Notes under the pieces: model-generated | Told to the model about the DNA's origin: nothing | What the model saw: only the letters and a program-made list of their open reading frames with translations | Databases searched by the model: none | In this document: one piece after another, positions 1-8,900 of the stretch | How positions within the stretch are numbered: the first letter of the stretch is position 1 | Layout of the letters: each line of letters begins with the position of its first letter | Position numbers and translations under genes: made by a program | Origin: UBA9715 sp003452695 | Lineage (GTDB): Bacteria > Actinomycetota > Coriobacteriia > Coriobacteriales > Eggerthellaceae | Direction: 5' to 3' | DNA: 16,611 nucleotides | Assembly: GCA_946625225.1 (NCBI GenBank) | Contig: CAMOTA010000059.1 | Coordinates: 1 to 16,611 of the forward strand

Positions 1-432
1 ACGAAACATCCCAGGCAAACTGGCTCTGATGTCAACAGTGGTTTAACATAGAGAATAATTTGGCATTTCTTTGAAAGCTTTCTGCAAGACTGCGCGAGAG
101 CGCACCGAAAGGCCTTTTGAGCATCGGAGCCGAATTGGTTCTGGGTATGCCCTGACCGCTCGGTACAAGATTCGCGCCTGATAGGCGTAACGCCAGATAT
201 AGCCGGTCGGATGCCGGGATGAAATGCTTGGGGCTGTAGCAGATGGCGCTTTCAAGCTGGCGCCGCGCGCTTTCGAGAGACGGTGGCTGCAAGAGCCGAA
301 AGCTTATCGGACAATCGGAATCGGACCTTCTCGAGCAGTGCGGCCCTCGGATATCGCCAAAGGCTTGCATCGGACCAGGCAAACCCTCTATTGCAGCGCC
401 TTAGAAGACTGTCGGCCAAGAGCTGCGTTAAA
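1..432. other. No recognisable gene; far 3' flank of topA
   Basis: No reading frame on either strand gives a protein I recognise. The short open frames lack ribosome binding sites and family motifs. The first roughly 250 bases look less GC-rich than the rest of the window, which would fit a decayed gene or old insertion, but no homology or terminal repeats are visible to support that. Confidence 0.5.
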
Positions 433-463
433 GCGGGCTGGGAGATGCAATCTCCCAGCCCGC
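433..463. terminator. Strong hairpin, possible topA 3' terminator
   Basis: A perfect 13-bp stem (arms 433-445 and 451-463, gcgggctgggaga pairing with its complement) closes a 5-nt loop. Read on the minus strand, the direction of topA transcription, the stem is followed by CTTTAAC, a weak U tract. It sits at the far edge of the 11-nt array and about 490 nt beyond the topA stop. The hairpin is certain from the sequence; its role as a terminator is inference. Confidence 0.45.
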
Positions 464-955
464 AGTTGGCGCGCAGTTGGCGCGCAGCGGCTATGCAATT
501 GCTGCGCTGCGGCCATGCGGGGGCTGCGAAGTTGGTGCGTAGCCGCTCCGCAGTTGCTATGTAGCCGCTCCACAGTTGGTGCACAGCTGCTACGTAGCCG
601 CTCCGCAGTTGGTGCGCGGCGGCCATGCGGGGGCCGCGCAGTTGCTGCGCTGTTGGTACGCTGTTGGTGCGTAGCCGCTCCGCAGTTGGCGCGCAATTGC
701 TGCGTAGCCGCTCCGCAGTTGGCGCGCAATTGCTACGTAGGCGCTCCGCAGTTGCTGCGCTGTTGGTGCGCGGCGGCCAAGCGCCGGCCATGCGGCAACC
801 GCGTAGTTGCTGCGCAGCGGTCAAGCGCCGGCCATGCGGCAACCGCGTAGTTGCTGCGCAGCGGTCAAGCGCCGGCCATGCGGCAACCGCGTAGTTGCTG
901 CGCAGCGGTCAAGCGGGGGCGCGTAGTTGCTGCGCGGCGGGCTGTGCAAGTGGCT
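462..955. repeat. Degenerate 11-nt tandem array (about 44 units)
   Basis: From 462 to 912 the sequence divides without a gap into 41 units of exactly 11 nt, then one 10-nt unit (913-922), then 11-nt units up to 955. Typical words are gcagttggcgc (462, 473, 682, 715), gtagccgctcc (539, 561, 594, 671, 704), gcaattgctgc (495, 693) and gtagttgctgc (803, 847, 891, 923). Higher-order repeats are visible: a 33-nt triplet starting at 671, 704 and 737, and a 44-nt quartet at 781-912. The array ends on the topA stop codon, so it would be the topA 3' untranslated region. Frames crossing it code only for repetitive Arg/Ala/Ser/Leu peptides and are not considered genes. Confidence 0.9.
781..912. repeat. 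Three perfect 44-bp tandem repeats
   Basis: Three identical 44-nt copies (781-824, 825-868, 869-912) each consist of the 11-nt words gcgccggccat, gcggcaaccgc, gtagttgctgc and gcagcggtcaa in that order. A fourth, broken copy follows. Perfect identity here, against strong divergence in the rest of the array, points to recent amplification. Confidence 0.95.
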
Positions 956-3446
956 ACGATTTGCGTCGGCGGCGGGTGGATTTGGGCTTCTCCTTCTTCT
1001 CCTGCTCCTTGGCGGGACAGTCGAAATTTGGGCAGAGCTTCCAGGGGCCGCGCGTCGTGGTGACGATGACCATGGGCGCGCCGCATGCCTCGCAGACCTC
1101 TTCGGTGGCCGTGAGGGTGCCGTACTGGGGCAGCGGATAGCTGCAACCGCATTCGTCGTAGTTCTCGCAGCGGATGAAGCGCTTCAGCGTGCGCGGGTTG
1201 CGCTGCGCCACCAGCTTGGCATCCATTATGCCGCGGTCGGTGCAGGCAGGGCAGATGCCAACGACCACATCGGGTTCGTGGTTGGTCTCGCAGTTCGGGT
1301 CGATGCATTGCACGCGCGGCTTGGCGCGGAAGGCGCTTACCTTCACCTGGGGCATGCCGCAGGTCGGGCACGGCTCTTCCTGCACCTCGATCTTGCCCTT
1401 GGGCAAGGGGTAGGTAACGTCGCAGTCGGGCCAGCCCGCGCAGCCGATGAACATGCTCTTGGTCTTGCTGGATGCGCGTATCTGCAGGTCTTTACCGCAT
1501 TTCGGACACTTGCCCACGTAGGCGTCGGCTGCCACGGCGTCTGCCAGGGCCTCCTTCACCTTCTCCTGCACGGGCAACAGGGCCTCCAACTCGGCTGCAA
1601 GCAGGTTGCGCGAGTTCATGACCACGTCGGCCTTCGTCGTCGTGCCGGCGGCGATGTTGCTCATCTCGTCTTCCAGCTCGGCGGTCATCTCGGGGTGGGT
1701 GATATGCGGCGCGTACGCATCCAGAGCATCCACCACCGCCATGCCCAGCTGCGAGGGCTCGATGGGGTCTTTCACGATGTACTTAACGTCGTACAGGCGC
1801 TGGATGATGGAGTGGCGCGTGGACTTCGTTCCCAGACCGAGCTTCTCCATTTCCTGGATGAGCTTGCCCTGGCTGTAGCGCGCGGGCGGCTCGGTCTGCT
1901 TCTTGGTGCACGTGGCGCCGTTGAAGGCTACGACCTGGCCTTCCTCGAGCACGGGCAGCTGCTCGTCTTTCTTCACGCCATAGCCGTAGATGGCCCTAAA
2001 GCCCGGTTTCACGGTAACGTCGCCGCGCGCGACGAACGGCTCGCGGTCGGCTGCGGGGGCCGTGTCTTCGCCGGGCACCTCGAGCGTTACCTTCGTGCCC
2101 TCCACGATGGCGGCTTCGGAAAGCGTTGCCAGGAAACGGCGCGCCACCAGGTTGTACAGCTTGTACTCGGCGGGAGGCAGGTCGTCGGGCGTGGCCTTTG
2201 CGGTGGGATAGATGGGCGGATGGTCGGTTTCTTCCTTGTTGCCGCGCGTGGCGGTGAGCTTGCCCTTGGAAAGAAGCTGCTGGCAGTGGGGCGCGTAGGC
2301 GGGATTGCCGCTTATCGTGCGCACCACCTCTGACAGGTTCAGCGAGCTCGGATACACCGTGTTGTCCACGCGGGGATACGAGATGTAGCCGTCCATGTAC
2401 AGGCTTTCGGCCAGGCGCATCGTGCGTGCGGGGCTGAGGCCCTCGGCCGAAGCGGCTGCCATCAGGCTGGTCGTGTTGAAGGGCGCGGGCGGGCGCACGG
2501 TGCGCTTGCGCTTTTCCACCTTCTGCACGCGCGCCAGCTTGGCGTCCTTCACATGCGCCATGGCCAGCTGCGCGGATTCCTCGGTCTTGAAGCGCGCCGT
2601 GGCATGCGGCGCCTCGAAGGCGTCTTCGCCTTCGCCGAACTTGCCGCGGATAACCCAGTAGTCCTCGGGCACGAAGGCCAGCCGTTCGCGCTCGCGCGCC
2701 ACGATCAGGGCCAGCGTGGGAGTCTGCACGCGACCGGAGCTGCGCACGTTTCCGTAGCCGGCGAATTTCACCAGCGTGAGGTAGCGCGTGAGCGCAGCGC
2801 CCCAGATGAGGTCGATGTCCTGGCGCGACTCGCCCGCCGCGGCCAGGTTGTAGTCCACGTCCACCAGGTTGGCGAACGCATGCGATATCTCTTCCTTGGT
2901 GAAGGCCGAATAGCGCGCGCGGCTGACGGGCGCCTGGTCGTTCACTTCCTTCACGCAGCTGAGCGCATCGGCCCCGATAAGCTCGCCTTCGCGGTCGAAG
3001 TCGGTGGCGATGCAGATGCTGTCGGCCTTCTTGGCCAGGTTCTTCAGCGATCGGATGATGTCCTTTTCCTTGGGAAGCTTCTCGATGGGCGCATAGGCCA
3101 GATAGGGCAGCGCATCCATCTTCCAGCCCTTCAGGTCCACGCCGTCTTCGGAAAACGGCTTCTTCTTCTTGAAGGGGGGCTTGGGAAGTGAGGCCGGCAC
3201 CTCGGCGGGCACCACCTCGCCGTCGGCGGTTATGCCGCGCCATCCTCCGCGCTTCTTGTATTGCAGCTGCGGCGTGAAGTCGGGCTCCAGGATGTGGCCC
3301 CGCAGGCCGATGGTCACCCATTCCTCGCCGTCCATGTCGAAGCGGTATACGGGCGTGTTGAAGACCTTGTCCTTCTTGGCCTTGCCGCCCAAAAGCCGCG
3401 CGATCTGCTCGGCGGCATCGTTCTTCTCGGTTACAACAAGCTTCAC
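954..3446 (-). CDS. topA: DNA topoisomerase I (type IA)
   Basis: An 830-residue type IA topoisomerase, which relaxes negatively supercoiled DNA by transient single-strand cleavage through a 5'-phosphotyrosine. The N-terminal Toprim domain shows the TEKND glutamate (about residue 7) and DFDREGE (149-155), the Mg-binding acidic cluster. The catalytic tyrosine is Tyr357 in GYISYPRVDN. The C-terminus has four cysteine zinc ribbons (about 647-675, 693-719, 732-768, 785-810) and a basic tail. The GTG start at 3446 is chosen because GGAGGA lies 4 nt upstream and the protein then begins with the expected strand KLVVTEKND; the frame stays open upstream but codes for nothing family-like. Oddity: the usual Thr of YxRTD is Val here. 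The N-terminal region resembles archaeal-type topoisomerase I more than E. coli TopA (impression from motifs only). Confidence 0.95.
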   Translation of the reverse strand: MKLVVTEKNDAAEQIARLLGGKAKKDKVFNTPVYRFDMDGEEWVTIGLRGHILEPDFTPQLQYKKRGGWRGITADGEVVPAEVPASLPKPPFKKKKPFSEDGVDLKGWKMDALPYLAYAPIEKLPKEKDIIRSLKNLAKKADSICIATDFDREGELIGADALSCVKEVNDQAPVSRARYSAFTKEEISHAFANLVDVDYNLAAAGESRQDIDLIWGAALTRYLTLVKFAGYGNVRSSGRVQTPTLALIVARERERLAFVPEDYWVIRGKFGEGEDAFEAPHATARFKTEESAQLAMAHVKDAKLARVQKVEKRKRTVRPPAPFNTTSLMAAASAEGLSPARTMRLAESLYMDGYISYPRVDNTVYPSSLNLSEVVRTISGNPAYAPHCQQLLSKGKLTATRGNKEETDHPPIYPTAKATPDDLPPAEYKLYNLVARRFLATLSEAAIVEGTKVTLEVPGEDTAPAADREPFVARGDVTVKPGFRAIYGYGVKKDEQLPVLEEGQVVAFNGATCTKKQTEPPARYSQGKLIQEMEKLGLGTKSTRHSIIQRLYDVKYIVKDPIEPSQLGMAVVDALDAYAPHITHPEMTAELEDEMSNIAAGTTTKADVVMNSRNLLAAELEALLPVQEKVKEALADAVAADAYVGKCPKCGKDLQIRASSKTKSMFIGCAGWPDCDVTYPLPKGKIEVQEEPCPTCGMPQVKVSAFRAKPRVQCIDPNCETNHEPDVVVGICPACTDRGIMDAKLVAQRNPRTLKRFIRCENYDECGCSYPLPQYGTLTATEEVCEACGAPMVIVTTTRGPWKLCPNFDCPAKEQEKKEKPKSTRRRRKS

Positions 3447-4007
3447 CGATTCCTCCTGTTCTGAGGCCGCATGCCTCGGCTCTCGTCCTTCACACGAATA
3501 GCCCTTGTTTATTAACGTGTGCGGGCATGTTCCCCTGCTCGCCGGGCACTGCGCACGGCACGGCAGGGCAGCGCGCCGCCCATGGGCGACAGCAACAAGC
3601 AAGGATACACGAAATCGAGCGCTTTGTGCGAGAATCCACAGTGCTGCGGCGAAGTTCTGGCATTGTGCCGTAAGCGGCACAGTAATTGCTGCGTGCGGCG
3701 CTCGGCGCCCTGTGCACGTGAAGCGGCGCTGACCCGCGCTCTCAGACCGCCTAAGAGATCCCATTCCGTTTCAGGCATGCGAAAAGCGTACCTATTTACA
3801 ACTTATAGACGCTACCTGGTGAAACGTATACTTTTCGAGAAATATGCGCACGTTTTCGCGAACCCATCGGTGCAAGAGGGCTGTTTTCTGGGCACGCTTT
3901 CCTGAAGGCGCGGCCTTGTGGACGCAGGGCGCTGCGCCTTCTTCGGCTTCGCATCCAGGAGCGCGCCTCGGCGCTTAGGGGCACGAAAGCATGTGCCCTT
4001 CGCTTCC
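3447..4007. other. Intergenic region with small palindromes
   Basis: No convincing gene in 561 nt; a 128-codon plus-strand frame (3519-3905) has no ribosome site or recognisable motif. Visible structures are an inverted repeat cacacg/cgtgtg (3491-3496 and 3516-3521) just upstream of topA, and a perfect 7-bp hairpin tgtgccg/cggcaca with a 4-nt loop (3664-3681). Neither hairpin has a U run. The topA promoter should lie here but I cannot point to a good -35/-10 pair. Confidence 0.5.
3979..3998 (-). terminator. Weak hairpin downstream of CCG-domain gene
   Basis: A 6-bp stem gggcac/gtgccc with an 8-nt loop starts about 10 nt beyond the stop codon of the minus-strand gene ending at 4008. There is no U tract, so termination is only a possibility based on position. 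Confidence 0.3.
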
Positions 4008-4955
4008 CTAGCCGATGCCCTTGTAGCCGCGCACGTCGCGTGCCGTGTCGGCGTCTTCCAGCAGGAAGCGCAGCTTCATGTAGCCTTCCGCAAGGTACCA
4101 GGGAATGTTCCAGCCGAACAGCAGTTCCAGGTAGTGGAACACGGGAACCTCGCAGCCCGAGCCCACGATGGAGAAGGTGCAGCTGATGCAGGCGGTGACG
4201 AGCGCGTTCGCACCGGCCTGCCGCGCGTGGTCGCCATGGCGGCGGGCCATCTTGTCGCCCAAATCGTAGTGGCCGGCAGCGCGCGGACGCGATCCGCAGC
4301 AATACGAGCGCTTGCGGGCGTAGTTCGGCTCGACCAGCGACGTGTCGGCCATTATCTCGCGCAATGCGTCGGCGAACTCGCCTGTGGCGCGGTCGGGGCA
4401 CGAGTCTTTCGGGCAGAACGTGATGGGCGTGCCCGGATCGATGCGCTGGTCGTTGTAGACGGTGTCTGCCGCCGTGGCGGGATCCACGCGATATCCCATG
4501 TCCACGAGCACGCGCGGAAGCGGCACCACCTGGATGCCCGCCGTGCGCTCGTCTGCAGCGAGCAGCTTGCGCAGCGCGTACACGCAGTTCGGGCAAGCAG
4601 CGACAATGCGCTTCACATCCGTGTGGGCTATGCGTTCGCGCAATTGCCGCTCGAAGGACGCACGCGCCGCTCCCCCGTCGCCCTCGTATTCCAGAATCTT
4701 TCCGCAGCACAGCAGCGACATGCCGTCTACCTCGCCCGCGCCTTCCAGCAGCTCGTAGACCGACTGCACGAGCGGCAGTGCGTAGTTCAGGAACGAGCAG
4801 CCCGGGAAGAACAGCGACCCGCAGGACGTTCCCGCAGCTGCGCCTGCCTGCGCCTGCCCCTGCGAAGCGCCGTGTTCCACGCGCACCGCTTCCAGACCTG
4901 GATATGTGCATTCCACCGTGCTGGCCGCCAGCACGTCTTCGAACGTATAGTTCAT
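4008..4955 (-). CDS. CCG-domain (HdrB-like) iron-sulfur protein
   Basis: A 315-residue protein with two cysteine-rich CCG domains, the module of heterodisulfide reductase subunit B, glycolate oxidase GlcF and LutA-type proteins. Domain 1 has PGC53, CC83-84 and C121PNC124. Domain 2 has C181 (with C186 nearby), CC219-220 and C256ISC259. In HdrB these cysteines bind noncubane [4Fe-4S] clusters at which disulfides are reduced. There is no ferredoxin-type CxxCxxC domain, membrane segment or signal peptide, so it is probably cytoplasmic and needs a separate electron donor. Start ATG at 4955 follows GGAGAGGGG; an in-frame ATG at 5105 lies upstream of the promoter and is rejected. It appears monocistronic, with no partner Hdr/Glc/Lut gene beside it. 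Domain assignment is firm; the substrate is unknown. Confidence 0.88.
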   Translation of the reverse strand: MNYTFEDVLAASTVECTYPGLEAVRVEHGASQGQAQAGAAAGTSCGSLFFPGCSFLNYALPLVQSVYELLEGAGEVDGMSLLCCGKILEYEGDGGAARASFERQLRERIAHTDVKRIVAACPNCVYALRKLLAADERTAGIQVVPLPRVLVDMGYRVDPATAADTVYNDQRIDPGTPITFCPKDSCPDRATGEFADALREIMADTSLVEPNYARKRSYCCGSRPRAAGHYDLGDKMARRHGDHARQAGANALVTACISCTFSIVGSGCEVPVFHYLELLFGWNIPWYLAEGYMKLRFLLEDADTARDVRGYKGIG

Positions 4956-4969
4956 GTAGCGCCCCTCTC

Positions 4970-5060
4970 CCGGCACCTGCCGCCCCAGCGCGCGCCGGCA
5001 CGTGCCTCCGCGGCGCACGCCCCGGCGCGTGCCCCGGCACCTGCCGCCCCGGCATGTGCG
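4970..5060. repeat. 12-nt GC-rich repeats in gene leader
   Basis: Five copies of a word fitting CCGGCRYSTGCS occur at 4970-4981, 4995-5006, 5022-5033, 5034-5045 and 5049-5060. The 16-nt string cggcacctgccgcccc recurs exactly (4971-4986 and 5035-5050). All lie between the -10 box and start codon of the CCG-domain gene, so they would be transcribed as its leader. Confidence 0.7.
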
Positions 5061-5078
5061 CCGGCTTTCGTCCGCACC

Positions 5079-5087
5079 ATTATAGCA
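5079..5087 (-). promoter_or_regulatory. Extended -10 promoter of CCG-domain gene
   Basis: The minus strand reads TGC-TATAAT, a perfect -10 hexamer with the extended TGn motif. No good -35 lies at 16-18 nt, as is common with extended -10 promoters. Transcription would start near 5072 and leave a leader of roughly 115 nt. Confidence 0.6.
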
Positions 5088-5245
5088 ATGGCCGACACGA
5101 AGCATTCCCCCGCGCGAAACGAAGAATTCTGCTCGGCGATGTTAAGGGCAACGGTCGCGCCCCTTTTGCTCGACCGCCCGGCGGGCCGCATAGAGTGACC
5201 GCAACCGTTAAAGAACGCTTCTCCCATTGGAGCATTTCGACGGAT

Positions 5246-5318
5246 AAACCGCGCATAACGTGAAATCTGATGCAAATTCGCCAAGGAAGTGCATCAGATG
5301 TCGCATTATGCGCGGTTT
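5246..5318. repeat. Palindromic hairpin element, copy A
   Basis: Two 29-nt arms (5246-5274 starting aaaccgcgcataacg, and 5290-5318 ending tatgcgcggttt) are inverted copies with only three mismatches, around a 15-nt loop. Copy B lies 52 nt further on with the same arm and loop lengths. It fits a REP/BIME-like or mobile palindrome; no gene is present. Confidence 0.85.
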
Positions 5319-5370
5319 CGAGGGGCACTCGGAAATCACGACCTGGGAAAACTTCGCTACAGATCGCTGA

Positions 5371-5443
5371 AAACCGCGCATAACGCGACATTTGATGCAG
5401 CTCGAAGCTGGATTTGCATCAGATTTCACGTTTTGCGCGGTTT
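5371..5443. repeat. Palindromic hairpin element, copy B
   Basis: Arms 5371-5399 and 5415-5443 are 29-nt inverted copies around a 15-nt loop and are nearly the same sequence as copy A, whereas the loops differ. Conserved arms with divergent loops argue for selection on, or dispersal of, the stem. Confidence 0.85.
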
Positions 5444-5655
5444 GGGGGGGGAGGTCATGCAGGTCGGCACTTCAGTTGTATGATGCCTGGCCATTTGCGC
5501 GGTTCGAGAAAGGTCATGTGGACTGCGTATCGCGTGCGATGGTCCTCGGAGCCCCCTCCTCGGTCCGCGGCGGGAACGGGAAGGGCCGGCCCATTGCAAG
5601 GTCAACGATAGGCGCCGCACCCGTAAGTAGCGACATGCGAAATATTATGAGAATG
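5444..5655. other. Intergenic, no gene seen
   Basis: No ribosome site or recognisable product on either strand. A possible degenerate half-copy of the preceding palindrome arm (ccatttgcgcggttcgag) occurs near 5490-5510. Confidence 0.5.
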
Positions 5656-5991
5656 GTCCTTGCGTATCGGCCCTTGCGTATCGGTCCTTGTGCGACGTAG
5701 CCTGTTGTTGCGGGTCGGTCGTGTACGACGTGGTCTGATGTTGCGGGTCGGTTCTTGTGCAACGTAGCCGGTTGTTAATCGGTTGTTATGCGGGCGGGTC
5801 AGCTATTGCGAGTCGCTCGGGGTGCGGTCGGGTCTGATGTTGCGAATCGGCTGTGCGCTACATGGTCGGTTGTTGCGAATCGTTTGTTGTGAATCGGTTC
5901 TTGTGAATCCGCTGTTGTGAATCTGTTTTTGCGCGGCCGGGTCGGCTGTTGCGAATCGCTTGGGGTGCGGCCAGGTCGGCTGTTGCGAGCC
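5656..5991. repeat. Degenerate 14-nt tandem array
   Basis: The stretch divides largely into 14-nt words such as gtccttgcgtatcg, gttgttgcgggtcg, gatgttgcgaatcg, tttgttgtgaatcg and gctgttgtgaatct, with 5-6-nt spacers like gggtcg inserted after every second or third unit in places. A larger 48-nt imperfect repeat occurs at 5798-5845 and 5941-5988. The array abuts the stop codon (5992-5994) of the minus-strand TPR gene and so would form its 3' untranslated region. Confidence 0.8.
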
Positions 5992-8900
5992 TTATTTCGT
6001 GCTATCTGGTCGCTTATTGCACGATCCGTGCACTATGGATTCGCAGGCGGCTACGACGACGCGGTCGTTGCGGCAGAGATGCGCGAGGATTGCGGCGTAG
6101 GGAGCTGCAGCTTCGGGTGCGCCGGCGCTCGCAAGGCCGATTGCCGCCTGAGCCACCAGCGGGCCCAGGTTTACAGGAGCCACGGGAATGCGTGCGCGCC
6201 TCAGCTCTCGTTCTGCGGCGAGGGGACTTGCGTGGGCGATGACGGGAACATCGCCGCGCGTGCGCATGCCCGCCACGACCCGCGCCGACTTTTCGGCAAA
6301 TTCTCCCGCAAGCGATGCGTTGTACACGTGCACGGCCGCGGCTTCGCGTCGCTTGCCCACATTCCATAGCAAAAGGCCCAGGTAGTAGTAGAGGAGCGAA
6401 CAATCCTGAGGAGCGACGGCGCAGCGCAGGCCGCTCAGGAGCACGTTTGCAGCTTGTGCGTGCAATCGCTGCTCGGCCAGCACGTCGGCTTTGCGGAAAT
6501 AGGCGTCGGCCGTGGTAGGGGCTAGCGCGATGCAGCGGTCGGCATGCGCCCGCGCGCCCGAGAAATCGCCCAGCCGCTGGTATAGGTCCGACAACCCCAT
6601 GTGCGCGTGGAACAGGGCGCTAGGCGCACGTTCGAAGAGCAGAGTGTCGTGGGCGTCGTAGGCGTCGGGGGTTTCGGAGATGTCGGGGGTGCCATGGGCT
6701 TCGGGGGCTTCGGGGGCGCCGAGTGTTTCGGGGACTTGCAGGGCCGCGGGCGCTTCGGGGGCGCCGGGGGTTTCGGGGGCGTCGAGGGTTTCGGGGACTT
6801 GCAGGGCCGCGGGCGATTTGGGGTCTGCAGGCTTGCCATGGGGCCCGCGATCCCCTGCGTCCGCATCTTCGTTTTTAGCGATTCCCTCGCCTGCGTTTGC
6901 AGCATGCGTTTCCCGGGAAACGTTTCGCTGCATGAACGCCTCGGCTTGCGAGACCAGGGAATCGCCGCTGCTCAGATATAATTCGGCCTGCTCGGCTACG
7001 GACAGCTCGTCTTCAAGCAAGGCTACGGCAAGCCGCGACAGAGCATGGGCGCAGTATAGGGGACGATGCCGGTGCGTTGCGGGGCCGCTTTCGCATTCGC
7101 CTATTGTATTGGGTGCACCGGATTGCGCCTTAGCTTTTTCGTGGATGCGCGATTGCTCGCCTGTCCGCAGGGAACGTTCCAGCTCTTCCACGATGTTTTC
7201 CAAGCGGACGATGGCCGCTAGCGTTGAATCGTCGGCGTCTTTGCGCGCGGCTTCCACGGCCTGCGCACCTTCCCCGTGATAGCTGCGCGTGTCGATGTCG
7301 CAGATGCGCTCGGCATGGAACAGGCGGCGCAAGTCGGGGGGCAGGAAGCGCGTGTCGGCCGACGGGTCGGTGCGTTGCGTGCTCATGCCGTCGTCGGGAA
7401 CGTGAAATCCGCGGGAAGTGGCGCGAAGCGGAACGCGCGGGCCCTTTCCCTTGGAAACTGCCGCCCTTCCCCACTGACCCGAAGAGCCCCAGACGGACGC
7501 GAAACTCATGAAACCGGAATCAGGGGACGATCCGTGGGCTAATCGAGTTGGGTCACCCGCAGATGCAGGGCTGATCGTTTCGGAGGCCGTTTCAGTCCCC
7601 GAAGCGGTTGCGCCTGGCTCGGCGGACGATGCAGGGCCCAACTGTGCAGCCGCTGTTGCCTCGTCCGCGGGAACGGTCGTTTCAGTACATGAGGAAATTG
7701 AGTCCAATCGAGCGGCGTCCGTTGAAGCGTCCGGCTGCACGGCTGCTTGCGCGGCGGTCGAGGCTATTCCCAAGAGAGAGGCCGTTTCAGTCCCCGGAGC
7801 GGTTGCGCCCGGCTCGGCGGACGATGCGGGGCCCAACTGGGCAAGCGCTTCTGAGTGCGCCGGAGCGAGGCCCGGCTGTGCAGCTGCTTCCGAGGCGGCC
7901 GATGACGAGCCAGTTGCCGCGGCATGCGAGACCGTGCGGCTGCGCCCCGCCCAATCCAGATATTCGGCAGACACGAGCGTGGCCATGGCTTCGGGATCGC
8001 AGCGCAAATCGGGGTTCACGAATCTGCCCGACTCGATTGCGGCCAGCACGCTGTGGGCAAATGCAGCCCGTTCGAACACGGCTGTCATGCAGGGAAGCCC
8101 ATCGCGTTCTTCCACCAAGGCCAAATGGACCCTGCTTATAGTGCGCCCCGCCCCGAAACCGGCGGCAGCCACCAAGCATGCAAAGCGAATTGCAAAAACA
8201 ATGTGAGCATCCGCTTCGGCGACCCCGCGCGATTCTTGCGGAAAGCCGTCCAAACCGGGCAGGGCAGCAACGGGCGGACGCGTGAAGCGAATGCTGACGA
8301 CGCCGCGACCGGCATCGCAGTCGAAGGCGAATTCGCTTCGAAACGGCAGCTCCAGATCGTCCAGCAGCGCGGCAAGGCGCGTGCGCACATCCCAATCGCT
8401 GCACCGCGGGGCCCATGCCCCCAGCACTCCCTGGTGGATGTTCGGCGCAACGCAGTGCTGCAACACGCTGCGCGCCACCGACGCCATGCCGTCGGCCACG
8501 CGCCATTCCACTTCGCGATAGTACGCAAGCGTTGCATGGGCGCCCGCCCGCATGCTCGGCAGCGAAATCTGGGCACTGCGATAGCCTGCGCGGGAAGGCA
8601 GGAAGCTGGCGCCGAGAATGCAGATGCCGATGCGCTGGTCGGAAGCGGGCGCATCTTCCGGCACGCCGTCTTCGATAGCATCGACGAGCCCGATGATGCG
8701 GTTCAGCGCCACCTCCACATCGGCGAGCGCCGCGCGGTCCGCAGCGCTGAGCGGAGCCGCACATTCCAGGCGCGCCATGTGGCCTTCTTCGGGCGATATC
8801 ACCTTCACTTGCGCCGATTCGCATACATCCGCGAACCGTGCGCCGCCCGCATCGCGAAACACCTGGCCCGCGTAGCGTTCGAAGGCGGTCGCAGGGACGT

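Noticed and set aside
224..850. Plus-strand frame with cysteine- and arginine-rich repeats across the 11-nt array
   Set aside because: The apparent peptide repeats follow from translating an 11-nt tandem array; several frames are open at once and none has a plausible start.
927..2333. Long plus-strand open frame opposite topA
   Set aside because: It is a mirror of high-GC codon bias in topA, has no ribosome site, and shows no family motifs.
3519..3905. Possible small gene between topA and the CCG-domain gene
   Set aside because: No ribosome binding site, odd composition with rare residues clustered, and no recognisable motif.
3918..5198. 426-codon plus-strand frame opposite the CCG-domain gene
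   Set aside because: Antisense to a gene with complete cysteine motifs, with no ribosome site or motif of its own.
5246..5443. Four copies of a 29-nt repeat suggesting a CRISPR array
   Set aside because: The copies alternate in orientation, intervals are 15 and 52 nt, and no cas gene is present; two hairpins explain them better.
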